From JAYWIG01 sp043789035 (GTDB taxonomy: Bacteria > Pseudomonadota > Gammaproteobacteria > Burkholderiales > Burkholderiaceae_E): a stretch of 9,113 nucleotides of DNA. The notes under the pieces are model-generated. The model was not told the DNA's origin and ran no database searches. It worked only from the letters and a program-made list of their open reading frames with translations. Of the stretch, positions 1-6,545 are shown piece after piece. The stretch lies in contig JAYWIG010000264.1 of the NCBI GenBank assembly GCA_043789035.1, positions 1-9,113 of the forward strand, in the 5' to 3' direction. Every line of letters starts with the position of its first letter. Positions within the stretch are counted from its first letter, which is position 1. The translations under genes and the position numbers were made by a program.

Positions 1-145
1 CACCCACCATATTCGGTAGCGAGGCATTGAGAGGCGTGACTTCTTGAATAAACTGGTTTCTCAAGCCCCGCTTAAAAAGTGCTGTACAAACTGTGGCCGT
101 ACTGACAGCCATTAACTTTTCGCGAGTACTTGAGCTTAATGGCAT
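1..145 (-). CDS. RraA-like protein (possible 2-keto acid aldolase), partial, cut by window edge
   Basis: Translating the minus strand from the ATG at 145 gives 48 open codons running off the left edge. The start reads MPLSSSTREKL and continues with VSTATVCTALFKRGLRNQ and then VTPLNASLPNMVG. This pattern (S-T-A-T..D/T-A-L...G.RNQ...V.PL......MVG) is the N-terminus of the RraA-like family, which holds the RNase E inhibitor RraA and class II pyruvate aldolases of the 4-hydroxy-4-methyl-2-oxoglutarate type. The start lies 11 bases after the dehydratase stop, so the two are almost certainly co-transcribed. An internal Met 11 codons later (ATG at 112) is an alternative start. The aldolase metal and substrate residues lie outside the window, so activity cannot be checked. 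From context I infer a role in cleaving the 2-keto-3-deoxy acid made by the dehydratase rather than RNase regulation. Confidence 0.75.
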   Translation of the reverse strand, partial: MPLSSSTREKLMAVSTATVCTALFKRGLRNQFIQEVTPLNASLPNMVG

Positions 146-156
146 AACGAACTCAT

Positions 157-1896
157 CTAAAATATATCGGGCTCTGGCACCGGTGCACCGAAGGTTGTTT
201 CAAGATAATCGAAATCGCAACCTTGGTCTGCTTGCATGATATGACGTGAGAACATCCAACCAAAACCACGCTCAAAACGTTTGGCAGGTTGTACCCAAGC
301 TGCTTTACGCTTAGCAAGCTCCTCATCCGACACCACCAAATTAATGGTGCGATTTGGCACATCAACAGAAATCATGTCACCAGTTTTTACAAGAGCGAGC
401 GGCCCACCGATATACGACTCTGGTGCCACATGCAATATGCAAGCGCCATAGCTCGTGCCGCTCATACGAGAGTCAGAAATTCGCAGCATATCGCGCACGC
501 CTTGCTTCACTAACTTCGTAGGAATCGGCAACATACCCCACTCTGGCATACCTGGCCCGCCCTGAGGCCCGGCATTGCGGAGAATCAGAATATGATCGGC
601 CGTCACATCGAGATCAGGGTCGTCCGTCGCCTTCTTTAAGCTCGGATAATCATCAAACACAATCGCTGGGCCTGTATGCTTTAAATACTGAGGCGCACAG
701 GCACTTGGCTTGATCACGCATCCATCAGGCGCTAAGTTGCCCTTCAATACGGCGAGCGCACCTTCAGCATAAATCGGGTTACTTAAGGGTCGAATTACAT
801 CGTCGTTATAAACCTCCGCACCTTCAATATTTTCACCCAGCGACTTTCCTGTCACGGTTAACGCGCTCAGTTGCAAATGCCCGGTGAGCCGACTCATCAT
901 CGCCTTCATACCACCCGCGTAGTAGAAGTCTTCCATCAAATAGGTATCGCCACTCGGGCGAATATTAGCGATCACCGGCACGAAGCGGCTAGCTTTATCA
1001 AAGTCTTCTAAACCAATGGCGCAGTGAGGGCCTGCGCGTCGAGACATTCCAACCAAATGAATAATCGCGTTAGTTGAGCAACCCATCGCCATCGCCACCA
1101 CAATCGCATTCTCAAACGAAGCCCGTGACAACATCTTCGCTGGGGTTAAATCTTCCCACACCATATCAACGATTCTGCGCCCGCTATCGGCAGCCATGCG
1201 CACATGGTTTGAATCACTTGCTGGAATCGATGACGCACCCGGCAAGCTAAACCCGCAGGCCTCGGCAATGCCTGTCATCGTGCTCGCGGTGCCCATGGTC
1301 ATGCAGTGGCCGGGGCTGCGCGCAATGCCGCCCTCAACTTCTAACCAATCTTCAGCGGTAATTTTTCCAGCGCGGCGTTCATCCCAATACTTCCAGGTAT
1401 CAGAACCCGAGCCTAATGCTTTTCCCTTCCAGTTACCGCGCAACATTGGCCCGGCAGGCATGTAGATTAAAGGCACACCAGCACTAATCGCACCCATGAT
1501 TAAGCCAGGAGTTGTCTTATCGCAACCGCCCATAAGCACCACACCATCGACAGGATGGCTACGAATAAGCTCTTCAGTTTCCATCGCTAAGAGATTGCGG
1601 TAAAGCATAGTGGTCGGTTTGACTATCGGCTCAGACAATGAAATCGCCGGTAACTCTAGTGGAAAACCACCTGCCTGAAACACGCCACGCTTGACGTCTT
1701 CGACGCGCTGCTTAAAGTGACCGTGGCACGGGTTAATGTCGCTCCAAGTATTAATCACGGCAATCACCGGCTTTCCTACCCAGTCGGCAGGACCGTAACC
1801 CAGCTGCATTACTCTGGAGCGATGCCCAAAAGAACGAATGTCGTCCGGGGCTAGCCAGCGCGCGCTGCGCATTGAATCATAAGATTTTTTTGTCAT
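157..1896 (-). CDS. IlvD/Edd-family sugar-acid dehydratase (L-arabonate dehydratase-like)
   Basis: A 579-residue cytoplasmic dehydratase, full length for the sugar-acid branch of the IlvD/Edd family, which removes water from an aldonic acid to give a 2-keto-3-deoxy acid using a [2Fe-2S] cluster and Mg2+. The three expected cluster cysteines are visible: Cys57 in NPCHGH, Cys125 in GGCDKTTPG and Cys198 in PGHCMTMGTAST. Lys127 in the second motif matches the lysine that is carbamylated to bind Mg2+, and Ser479 in DSRMSGTSYG is the expected catalytic serine. The NTWSD and ISLSEP stretches fit the L-arabonate/D-xylonate group better than true dihydroxy-acid dehydratase of branched amino acid synthesis. 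The RraA-like gene follows in the same operon and an IclR/SMP-30 fusion regulator is divergent, which supports a catabolic sugar-acid role. The exact substrate (arabonate, xylonate, fuconate, galactonate or another) cannot be read from sequence. The start used is MTKKS; a second Met at residue 9 is possible because no strong ribosome site is seen. Confidence 0.93.
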   Translation of the reverse strand: MTKKSYDSMRSARWLAPDDIRSFGHRSRVMQLGYGPADWVGKPVIAVINTWSDINPCHGHFKQRVEDVKRGVFQAGGFPLELPAISLSEPIVKPTTMLYRNLLAMETEELIRSHPVDGVVLMGGCDKTTPGLIMGAISAGVPLIYMPAGPMLRGNWKGKALGSGSDTWKYWDERRAGKITAEDWLEVEGGIARSPGHCMTMGTASTMTGIAEACGFSLPGASSIPASDSNHVRMAADSGRRIVDMVWEDLTPAKMLSRASFENAIVVAMAMGCSTNAIIHLVGMSRRAGPHCAIGLEDFDKASRFVPVIANIRPSGDTYLMEDFYYAGGMKAMMSRLTGHLQLSALTVTGKSLGENIEGAEVYNDDVIRPLSNPIYAEGALAVLKGNLAPDGCVIKPSACAPQYLKHTGPAIVFDDYPSLKKATDDPDLDVTADHILILRNAGPQGGPGMPEWGMLPIPTKLVKQGVRDMLRISDSRMSGTSYGACILHVAPESYIGGPLALVKTGDMISVDVPNRTINLVVSDEELAKRKAAWVQPAKRFERGFGWMFSRHIMQADQGCDFDYLETTFGAPVPEPDIF

Positions 1897-1907
1897 TATG
1901 GTCTTAA

Positions 1908-1923
1908 ATAAATTTCAATTTAT
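1908..1923. promoter_or_regulatory. Perfect A/T-rich palindrome before the dehydratase gene (candidate operator)
   Basis: ATAAATT-TC-AATTTAT is a perfect inverted repeat with 7-base arms and a 2-base spacer, lying 12 to 27 bases upstream of the dehydratase start. IclR-family dimers bind short palindromes of this size, so it may be an operator for the divergent regulator. The composition is very A/T-rich, so chance formation is possible. Confidence 0.35.
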
Positions 1924-1930
1924 GGAATAA

Positions 1931-1959
1931 ATATCAACAACACCAAAAGCGTTTATCAA
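1931..1959 (-). promoter_or_regulatory. Candidate sigma-70 promoter for the dehydratase operon
   Basis: Read on the minus strand, TTGATA (1959-1954) is followed after 17 bases by TGATAT (1936-1931). The -35 box is good and the -10 box only fair. It would start transcription about 30 bases upstream of the dehydratase ATG, with the palindrome at 1908-1923 around or just after the start point. Another weak pairing (TTGGTG, 16 bases, CATAAA) overlaps it, so the exact promoter is uncertain. Confidence 0.3.
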
Positions 1960-1990
1960 TAGATCAATTAACAGGTTTCAAAGAGAACAA

Positions 1991-2003
1991 CTACTCATAG
2001 TAG
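1991..2003. promoter_or_regulatory. Short inverted repeat CTACT-CAT-AGTAG in divergent gap
   Basis: A perfect inverted repeat with 5-base arms and a 3-base spacer, located mid-way in the gap between the divergent dehydratase and IclR-fusion genes, just upstream of the candidate regulator promoter. It could be a second regulator half-site pair, but short repeats of this size arise often by chance. Confidence 0.2.
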
Positions 2004-2017
2004 AAGCATAGGGTATT

Positions 2018-2046
2018 TTGGGACTTACCGGATTAACCACTATCAT
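2018..2046 (+). promoter_or_regulatory. Candidate sigma-70 promoter of the IclR/SMP-30 regulator gene
   Basis: TTGGGA (2018-2023) is followed after exactly 17 bases by TATCAT (2041-2046), matching 4 of 6 and 5 of 6 consensus positions. Transcription would begin near 2053. That position coincides with the upstream TTG codon and so argues for translation from the ATG at 2080. TTGGGAC at 2018-2024 also forms an inverted repeat with GTCCCAA at 2055-2061; these arms flank the -10 box, a layout compatible with autoregulation. Confidence 0.5.
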
Positions 2047-2079
2047 TCTATTTTGTCCCAACTTGTGGAATCGATTTAT

Positions 2080-3735
2080 ATGCCTGATATTAACGCTCCA
2101 GCCAACGGTTTACCCGATGGCAGAGTCATTGAGCGAAGCGAAGGCACGGCATCATTAGAAAAAGCGCTTGACGTATTAGATGCAATCGGCACCAGCCCGC
2201 AAGGTTTGAGCCAGGTTGAACTCGCCGAACGCCTCCACTTACCACGCACTACCCTATATCGATTGTTAGCATCGCTGACTGCCCGCGAACTAATTCGACG
2301 AGATCCAGTTCGCAGGGTTTACTGCCTAGGCTTTAAATGCTTCGAGTTTGCGCGAAAAGCCCATTCAATGCCCGATTTGGCGGCAGCCGCGAATTCCGAA
2401 CTCAGAGCGCTGCGTGATTTAACAGGTGAAACAAGTTACCTTGCGATATTAGACGGCAACGAAGTGCTTGGCATAGAGCGAATCGATGGCGCTCACAGCC
2501 ACCGCTCAAACTCAGCACTAGGTCAACGCAAACCGTTGCATTGCACAAGTCAAGGAAAGGCGATTCTGTCGGCTTTACCTACCGAGCAAAGAGATAAGCT
2601 TATCAAAGCGATCTCGTTGAAACCTGTCACTGAGTTTACGATTACCGATAAACGCCGCCTTTTGGCAGAGCTCAAGATCACCACGGCTCGGGGCTACTCC
2701 ATCGATGATGAAGAAATTGTCAAAGGCATTCGTTGCGTAGGAGCGCCAATTATTGACTCTGCCGGCAAGGTGAGAGGCGCGATGAGCGTTGCAGGCCCAG
2801 CTTTTCGGATGACCAGAGAACGGCTAGAAATTTTAGGCCCCGAAGTGGCTGATGCCGCACGTCGCGTAGGTGCTGAGCTCGTTGTTCAAAACGACAACAC
2901 GCTGCTGGGTGAACCAATTGCTATCGAAGGGCCTTGGGCTTTTCATGGTCAGTTCCCATGTTGGTCACGTAAAAATAGTGTGATGTTTTGGGCAGATTCT
3001 CTAGCTCCGACAGTTCGCATTTGTCGAGGCCAACTTGACGAGGAGCTACTCAAGCTAGATCACCCAGTCACCGGGTTGGCACTCTTCGCACAAGACACCT
3101 TATTGATAAGTTTCGCCCAAGGCTATGTGACGATTGAGAAACCTGCCGCAAAACACAAGATTGGCTCCCTCACACCATGGACTGAAGGCAAACCTACCGC
3201 ACTCACGACAAATTCGAGCGGCAAACTTTTTGTTTGCTTACCTTTTGGCGAGAAGCGATTTCGAGTAGGCTCTTGGGAGCCAGGCGGAATATTCGAGCCA
3301 TTTTGGTCACTCAATCAAAAAGTAGACTTCCTTGCTTGGAGCGCTGATGATGAAACACTTTACGGCTTAAATAGCGATGACGGCGAAATCATTTTGATGC
3401 AACAAAGGCAACAGGGCGTTAGGCGACTGGCTCATATCCCCAAGGGTTCCGGAACGCCGTGCGGCCTTGCAGTCGATAGGGATGGTGGCGTTTGGACCGC
3501 GCTCAAAGACGGCTGGGGAATCGTGCGTTTACATAAAGACGGCAGCATCGACAAAGTGGTTAGCTTGCCAGTGCCCTGCCCAACTGATTTGGCTATAGGT
3601 TTTGGCGATGAGGAACAAATTTTTGTAACATCAGCGCGGCAATCGCAATCTGTTGAATCAGTAAACAACGCGCCTCTTTCTGGCCAGTTGTTTACTGTTA
3701 GCCTAAGAACCCATGACCCTGTGTATGCGGTTTAA
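2080..3735 (+). CDS. IclR-family transcriptional regulator fused to a degenerate SMP-30/regucalcin-like domain
   Basis: Counted from the ATG at 2080 the protein has 551 residues, about twice the usual IclR length. Residues ~25-90 form the winged HTH (SLEKALDVLDAIG, then LSQVELAERLHLPRTTLYRLL), and residues ~95-268 form the IclR effector domain (LGQRKPLHCTSQGKAILSAL; RGYSIDDEEIVKGIRCVGAPI). From ~275 to the end runs an SMP-30/gluconolactonase-like six-bladed propeller, seen in PCWSRKNSVMFWAD, LAWSADDETLY, and CGLAVDRDGGVW followed by VSLPVPCPTDLAIG and VTSAR. The family's metal ligands (Glu18, Asn154, Asp204 of human regucalcin) appear as Gln291, Asp416 and Cys461, so lactonase activity is unlikely. 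I infer that the propeller is a second ligand-sensing module, perhaps for a sugar lactone or acid. The gene is divergent from a sugar-acid dehydratase operon, its probable target. The reading frame is also open from a TTG at 2053, but that codon sits at the predicted transcription start; GTGGA at 2065-2069 is a fair ribosome site for the ATG. Confidence 0.88.
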   Translation: MPDINAPANGLPDGRVIERSEGTASLEKALDVLDAIGTSPQGLSQVELAERLHLPRTTLYRLLASLTARELIRRDPVRRVYCLGFKCFEFARKAHSMPDLAAAANSELRALRDLTGETSYLAILDGNEVLGIERIDGAHSHRSNSALGQRKPLHCTSQGKAILSALPTEQRDKLIKAISLKPVTEFTITDKRRLLAELKITTARGYSIDDEEIVKGIRCVGAPIIDSAGKVRGAMSVAGPAFRMTRERLEILGPEVADAARRVGAELVVQNDNTLLGEPIAIEGPWAFHGQFPCWSRKNSVMFWADSLAPTVRICRGQLDEELLKLDHPVTGLALFAQDTLLISFAQGYVTIEKPAAKHKIGSLTPWTEGKPTALTTNSSGKLFVCLPFGEKRFRVGSWEPGGIFEPFWSLNQKVDFLAWSADDETLYGLNSDDGEIILMQQRQQGVRRLAHIPKGSGTPCGLAVDRDGGVWTALKDGWGIVRLHKDGSIDKVVSLPVPCPTDLAIGFGDEEQIFVTSARQSQSVESVNNAPLSGQLFTVSLRTHDPVYAV

Positions 3736-3751
3736 AGGGCGGTTTAAAGGG
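3728..3751. repeat. Perfect 12-base tandem duplication holding both convergent stop codons
   Basis: The unit CGGTTTAAAGGG occurs twice with no gap (3728-3739 and 3740-3751). The IclR-fusion gene ends with TAA at 3733-3735 in the first copy. The convergent ArsR gene ends with TAA (minus strand) at 3746-3744 in the second. The genes are separated by only 8 bases, and no stem-loop terminator is visible between them. Confidence 0.9.
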
Positions 3752-4085
3752 AATCAAAGGCCACTTGAGTGCAGACTGATCGACAAATTGCTACAGCATT
3801 GGCATTAATCACGTAGTAAAAAATCTGCGCACCCTCGCGCCTCTTGCCTAAAACTTTCGCCTTGTATAGCGCCGACAAGTGCTGCGAAAGATTCGGCTGC
3901 GAAACCGGAATTTCGAGTAGCATTTGCGATACGTTTTTTTCTGAATCGCAAAGAGCGCTCAGAATTTTTAGACGTACCGGCGTTGAGAGCAAACCAAACA
4001 ATTCAGCCGCTGTTTGAAACACTACATCGGACTCGGCGATGGGCAGCGCTGCCGCACTTTCAATTGCTGTTTTTTCTTTAGGCAT
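3744..4085 (-). CDS. ArsR-family winged-helix regulator with three cysteines (possible thiol/sulfur sensor)
   Basis: A 113-residue one-domain ArsR-type repressor. Residues ~24-95 form the winged helix: AAELFGLLSTPVRLKILSAL, then the recognition helix SQPNLSQHLSALYKAKVL and the wing KRREGAQIFYYVI. The classical arsenic motif ELCVCD is absent. Cys46 sits in ALCDSEKNVS, near the position of the first sensing cysteine of BigR/SqrR-type persulfide sensors, and Cys101 and Cys105 lie in the C-terminal helix (ICRSVC), so dithiol or persulfide sensing is a reasonable inference. It lies 21 bases after the HTH/PBP-like regulator on the same strand and is probably co-transcribed with it, opposite the tup operon. 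Whether it acts on tungstate uptake or on an unlinked sulfur or metal function is not shown by the sequence. Start chosen at MPKEK; the ribosome site is weak. Confidence 0.88.
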   Translation of the reverse strand: MPKEKTAIESAAALPIAESDVVFQTAAELFGLLSTPVRLKILSALCDSEKNVSQMLLEIPVSQPNLSQHLSALYKAKVLGKRREGAQIFYYVINANAVAICRSVCTQVAFDSL

Positions 4086-4106
4086 ATAGGCCAGATCTTT
4101 CCAAAA

Positions 4107-4997
4107 TTAGGCATTCCACAGCACTGCGCCGAGTTCACTCACATCGTACCCTGCAAGTGATTTAACAAAGCGCTTGAATTGGGTGGTTTTAGCAAAATCA
4201 AAGAGTTTTTGCATCGGAGTATCGAAGTAACTTGCCCTCAATACTGCGATATCTAGGTGTTCTTTTGCAAGCGGAATAAACTCCAAATGAAACTGCTGAG
4301 CCACAGCACGCACGGCCAAACCAGCATCAGCGCGACCATCGAGAATCGCCATCGCGATATCGCTTTCTGTTTGAGCGATAGGTTGCACATAGTGCAACGA
4401 CTCGGACGCGATAGCTTGCCCATTCAATAACTCTAAGAGTAATAGGTAACTGCCTGCTCCGGGTTGCCTAGCGATTGTTTTTACTCCCTTTCGTTTTAGG
4501 TCGAGTATTGCACGAATCTTCTTCGGATTATTGGGTGCAACCACTAAACCTTGTTCACGCTCAGCCCAACGTAATAAAACACAATCCAAATGGCCAAGCC
4601 GATTCTTTGCCGCCGCTTGATTGGGTTGCTCACCGAAGAGCGAGTGCGTTGACGGCAAATGAATAGCCGCAGCACATGCCTCACCAGCGATCAGTCGATG
4701 AAAGCCATCGGAGCTACCGTAAGTCATGCTCGCTAGGCCACAGCGAGATTCCCGAATAGCCCATTCGAGAAGTGGATCGCTGCTGCCCGCAATCACTGCC
4801 GGAGCATTTCTAGAGCTTATAACGAGATTACCAGCTAAGCCTTTTTTTACCCATTCGTCAATTAACACCCGAGGAAAAAGCAGTTTTCCTGATACTCGAG
4901 AATGCGGAATGGTTCTTTGTGCAACTAAATCATAAATTTTACGCTCCTTCAAACGTAGATACTCGGCTACTTCTTTGGTGCTCATTAATGGTTGCAT
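4107..4997 (-). CDS. Regulator with excisionase-type HTH and periplasmic-binding-like ligand domain, likely tungstate/molybdate-responsive
   Basis: A 296-residue cytoplasmic protein without a signal peptide. Residues ~5-54 form a MerR/excisionase-type HTH (STKEVAEYLRLKERKIYDLV, then SGKLLFPRVLIDEWV). Residues ~68-285 match the PBP-like substrate-binding fold found in one-component regulators: SSDPLLEWAIRE, YGSSDGFHRLIAGEACAAAIHL, EQGLVVAPNNPKKI, RQPGAGSYLLLLELL and AILDGRADAGLAVRAVAQQF. Proteins with this pair of domains are commonly found beside molybdate or tungstate ABC transporters. Here the gene is divergent from tupBCA with a 98-base gap holding a palindrome at 5062-5077, which makes it the likely regulator of tungstate uptake. 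No TOBE domain of the ModE or TunR kind is present. The start is the first ATG (MQPLM); Met5 is a possible alternative because neither has a clear ribosome site. Confidence 0.88.
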   Translation of the reverse strand: MQPLMSTKEVAEYLRLKERKIYDLVAQRTIPHSRVSGKLLFPRVLIDEWVKKGLAGNLVISSRNAPAVIAGSSDPLLEWAIRESRCGLASMTYGSSDGFHRLIAGEACAAAIHLPSTHSLFGEQPNQAAAKNRLGHLDCVLLRWAEREQGLVVAPNNPKKIRAILDLKRKGVKTIARQPGAGSYLLLLELLNGQAIASESLHYVQPIAQTESDIAMAILDGRADAGLAVRAVAQQFHLEFIPLAKEHLDIAVLRASYFDTPMQKLFDFAKTTQFKRFVKSLAGYDVSELGAVLWNA

Positions 4998-5061
4998 AGG
5001 GGTGATTCTATGATTTTTGTATGCTTAAACCTGCAAATTTTACAGAATTAGGGTAAATCGC

Positions 5062-5077
5062 AGGATATTACTATCCT
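5062..5077. promoter_or_regulatory. Candidate operator in the tup divergent gap
   Basis: AGGATA-TTAC-TATCCT is a perfect inverted repeat with 6-base arms and a 4-base spacer, ending 18 bases before the tupB ATG and 65 bases before the divergent regulator start. Position and symmetry suit a dimeric repressor controlling tupBCA, most simply the adjacent HTH/PBP-like regulator, though the ArsR protein is also possible. A TTTACA at 5039-5044 could be a -35 box, but no convincing -10 box at the right distance was found. Confidence 0.45.
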
Positions 5078-5095
5078 CCACTGACCAATATCCCA

Positions 5096-5800
5096 ATGTC
5101 CGACCTGAATTCCGCCTTCGTAAAAGCCATTGAGCTTACTTCCTCGCTCGACGAATCGCTCCTATCCATCGTGTGGCTAAGCGTTAAGGTGAGCGGGCTT
5201 TCGGTTGTAATTGCGTCAGCTATTGCCCTGCCACTGGGTGCGTGGCTAGCACTCGCACGGTTCCGAGGGCGCGGCATAGTGATCGCAACACTCAATGGTC
5301 TAATGGGCCTACCACCCGTCGTCGTGGGCCTCTTGGTTTACCTGCTGCTTTCAAGAGCTGGGCCTTTAGGCTCAATGGGGCTTCTTTTTACGCCATCGGC
5401 GATGGTCGTAGCACAGACGCTTCTGATATTCCCAATCATTGCAGCACTTGTGCGGCAAGTGATTGAAGATGCATGGGTAGAGTATGCCGAACAACTCACG
5501 TCGTTACGAGCTACTCGTTGGCAATCCATGCTGGCACTTATATCAGATACCCGCTTTACTTTATTGACCGCGATATTGGCTGGCTTTGGCCGTGCCGCTG
5601 CCGAAGTTGGTGCGGTCATGATTGTTGGCGGCAATATCGATGGCGTTACTCGTGTGATGACAACGGCCATCGCGCTCGAAACCAGCAAAGGTGACTTACC
5701 GCTGGCTATCGCGTTAGGCCTTATTCTGATTGCCTTGATCGTCATAGTGAATGGACTTGCCCAAGTGATCAAAACTCGCGCATTGAAACGCTATGGGTGA
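5096..5800 (+). CDS. tupB: Tungstate ABC transporter permease TupB
   Basis: A 234-residue inner-membrane permease with about five to six hydrophobic segments (roughly residues 23-55, 61-86, 98-120, 155-178, 203-226). The ABC-permease coupling loop is visible as EYAEQLTSLRATRWQSM (129-145), with Ser in place of the usual Gly. GFGRAAAEVGAVMIVGGNI followed by TRVMTTAIALETSKGD (163-200) is typical of TupB and separates it from ModB. With TupC and TupA it forms the high-affinity tungstate importer. First gene of the operon; its stop overlaps tupC by 8 bases. No clear ribosome site precedes the ATG at 5096, which may mean a short leader or weak initiation. Confidence 0.93.
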   Translation: MSDLNSAFVKAIELTSSLDESLLSIVWLSVKVSGLSVVIASAIALPLGAWLALARFRGRGIVIATLNGLMGLPPVVVGLLVYLLLSRAGPLGSMGLLFTPSAMVVAQTLLIFPIIAALVRQVIEDAWVEYAEQLTSLRATRWQSMLALISDTRFTLLTAILAGFGRAAAEVGAVMIVGGNIDGVTRVMTTAIALETSKGDLPLAIALGLILIALIVIVNGLAQVIKTRALKRYG

Positions 5801-6545
5801 CGCTAAGGGTGAAGCTTTGAGTATAGCAACGACTAGTACATTACCTTTGCAACTTATCGACATTGGCTATCGAGCATCGTCTGCGACCAGCCCACTTGAA
5901 ATACTGGGCAACATTAACCTAACTGTGACGCCACACACTCGTACCATCATCTTGGGGCCAAATGGTGCCGGTAAAAGTATTTTGCTTCGTATCATGCACG
6001 GGCTTTTGCCGCCAAGCACTGGTACGGTTCAATGGGCGAGCATGAACCCAAACGCCCAAGCGATGGTTTTTCAAAAACCCATAATGTTAAGGCGCTCGGT
6101 GCTGGCCAACATCGAATTTGCCCTACAAGTGTCAGGTAAGTTTAAAGGCGATATTCATAGAATCGCTCTACAAACTCTCGAAAAATCAGGTATCGCCCAT
6201 TTGGCTCATCGCCAAGCCCGTCAATGCTCCGGGGGTGAACAACAAAGAATTGCGTTGGCACGCGCTTGGGCTATCGAACCAGAAATACTCTTTCTCGATG
6301 AACCTTGCGCAAGTCTAGACCCGAGCGCAACTAAGAGTGTCGAAACGACTATTCAAGCCATTCATTCAGTCGGTACCACCATTGTCATGACCAGCCACGA
6401 CTTAGGGCAGGCCAATCGCCTGGCCGACAGAATCATCTTTTTACATCAAGGCCGTATCAAAGACGATTGCGATGCCAATACTTTCTTTCACAAAACTCCA
6501 AGCGCCAGTGCGCAAGCATTCCTGAAGGGTGATCTGCTATGTTAA
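5793..6545 (+). CDS. tupC: Tungstate ABC transporter ATP-binding protein TupC
   Basis: A 250-residue ABC ATPase that energises tungstate import on the cytoplasmic face of TupB. All motifs are intact: Walker A GPNGAGKS (55-62), Q-loop in FQKP (93-96), signature CSGGEQQR (145-152), Walker B ILFLDEP (165-171), D-loop SLDP and switch His202 in TSHD. There is no C-terminal TOBE domain, unlike ModC, which fits a tungstate importer. The ATG at 5793 overlaps the end of tupB and the coding end overlaps tupA, pointing to translational coupling. A TTG at 5817 preceded by AAGGGTGA is an alternative start with a better ribosome site, which would shorten the protein by eight residues. Confidence 0.93.
   Translation: MGDAKGEALSIATTSTLPLQLIDIGYRASSATSPLEILGNINLTVTPHTRTIILGPNGAGKSILLRIMHGLLPPSTGTVQWASMNPNAQAMVFQKPIMLRRSVLANIEFALQVSGKFKGDIHRIALQTLEKSGIAHLAHRQARQCSGGEQQRIALARAWAIEPEILFLDEPCASLDPSATKSVETTIQAIHSVGTTIVMTSHDLGQANRLADRIIFLHQGRIKDDCDANTFFHKTPSASAQAFLKGDLLC

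Noticed and set aside
157..1896. Dehydratase as the branched-chain amino acid enzyme IlvD
   Set aside because: The motif set (NTWSD, GCDKTTPG, GHCMTMGTAST), the RraA-like partner and the divergent IclR/SMP-30 regulator fit the sugar-acid branch better than biosynthetic IlvD.
5338..5772. A 144-codon open frame on the minus strand inside tupB
   Set aside because: It is wholly antisense to a clearly recognisable permease, has no family features, and follows from the codon use of tupB.
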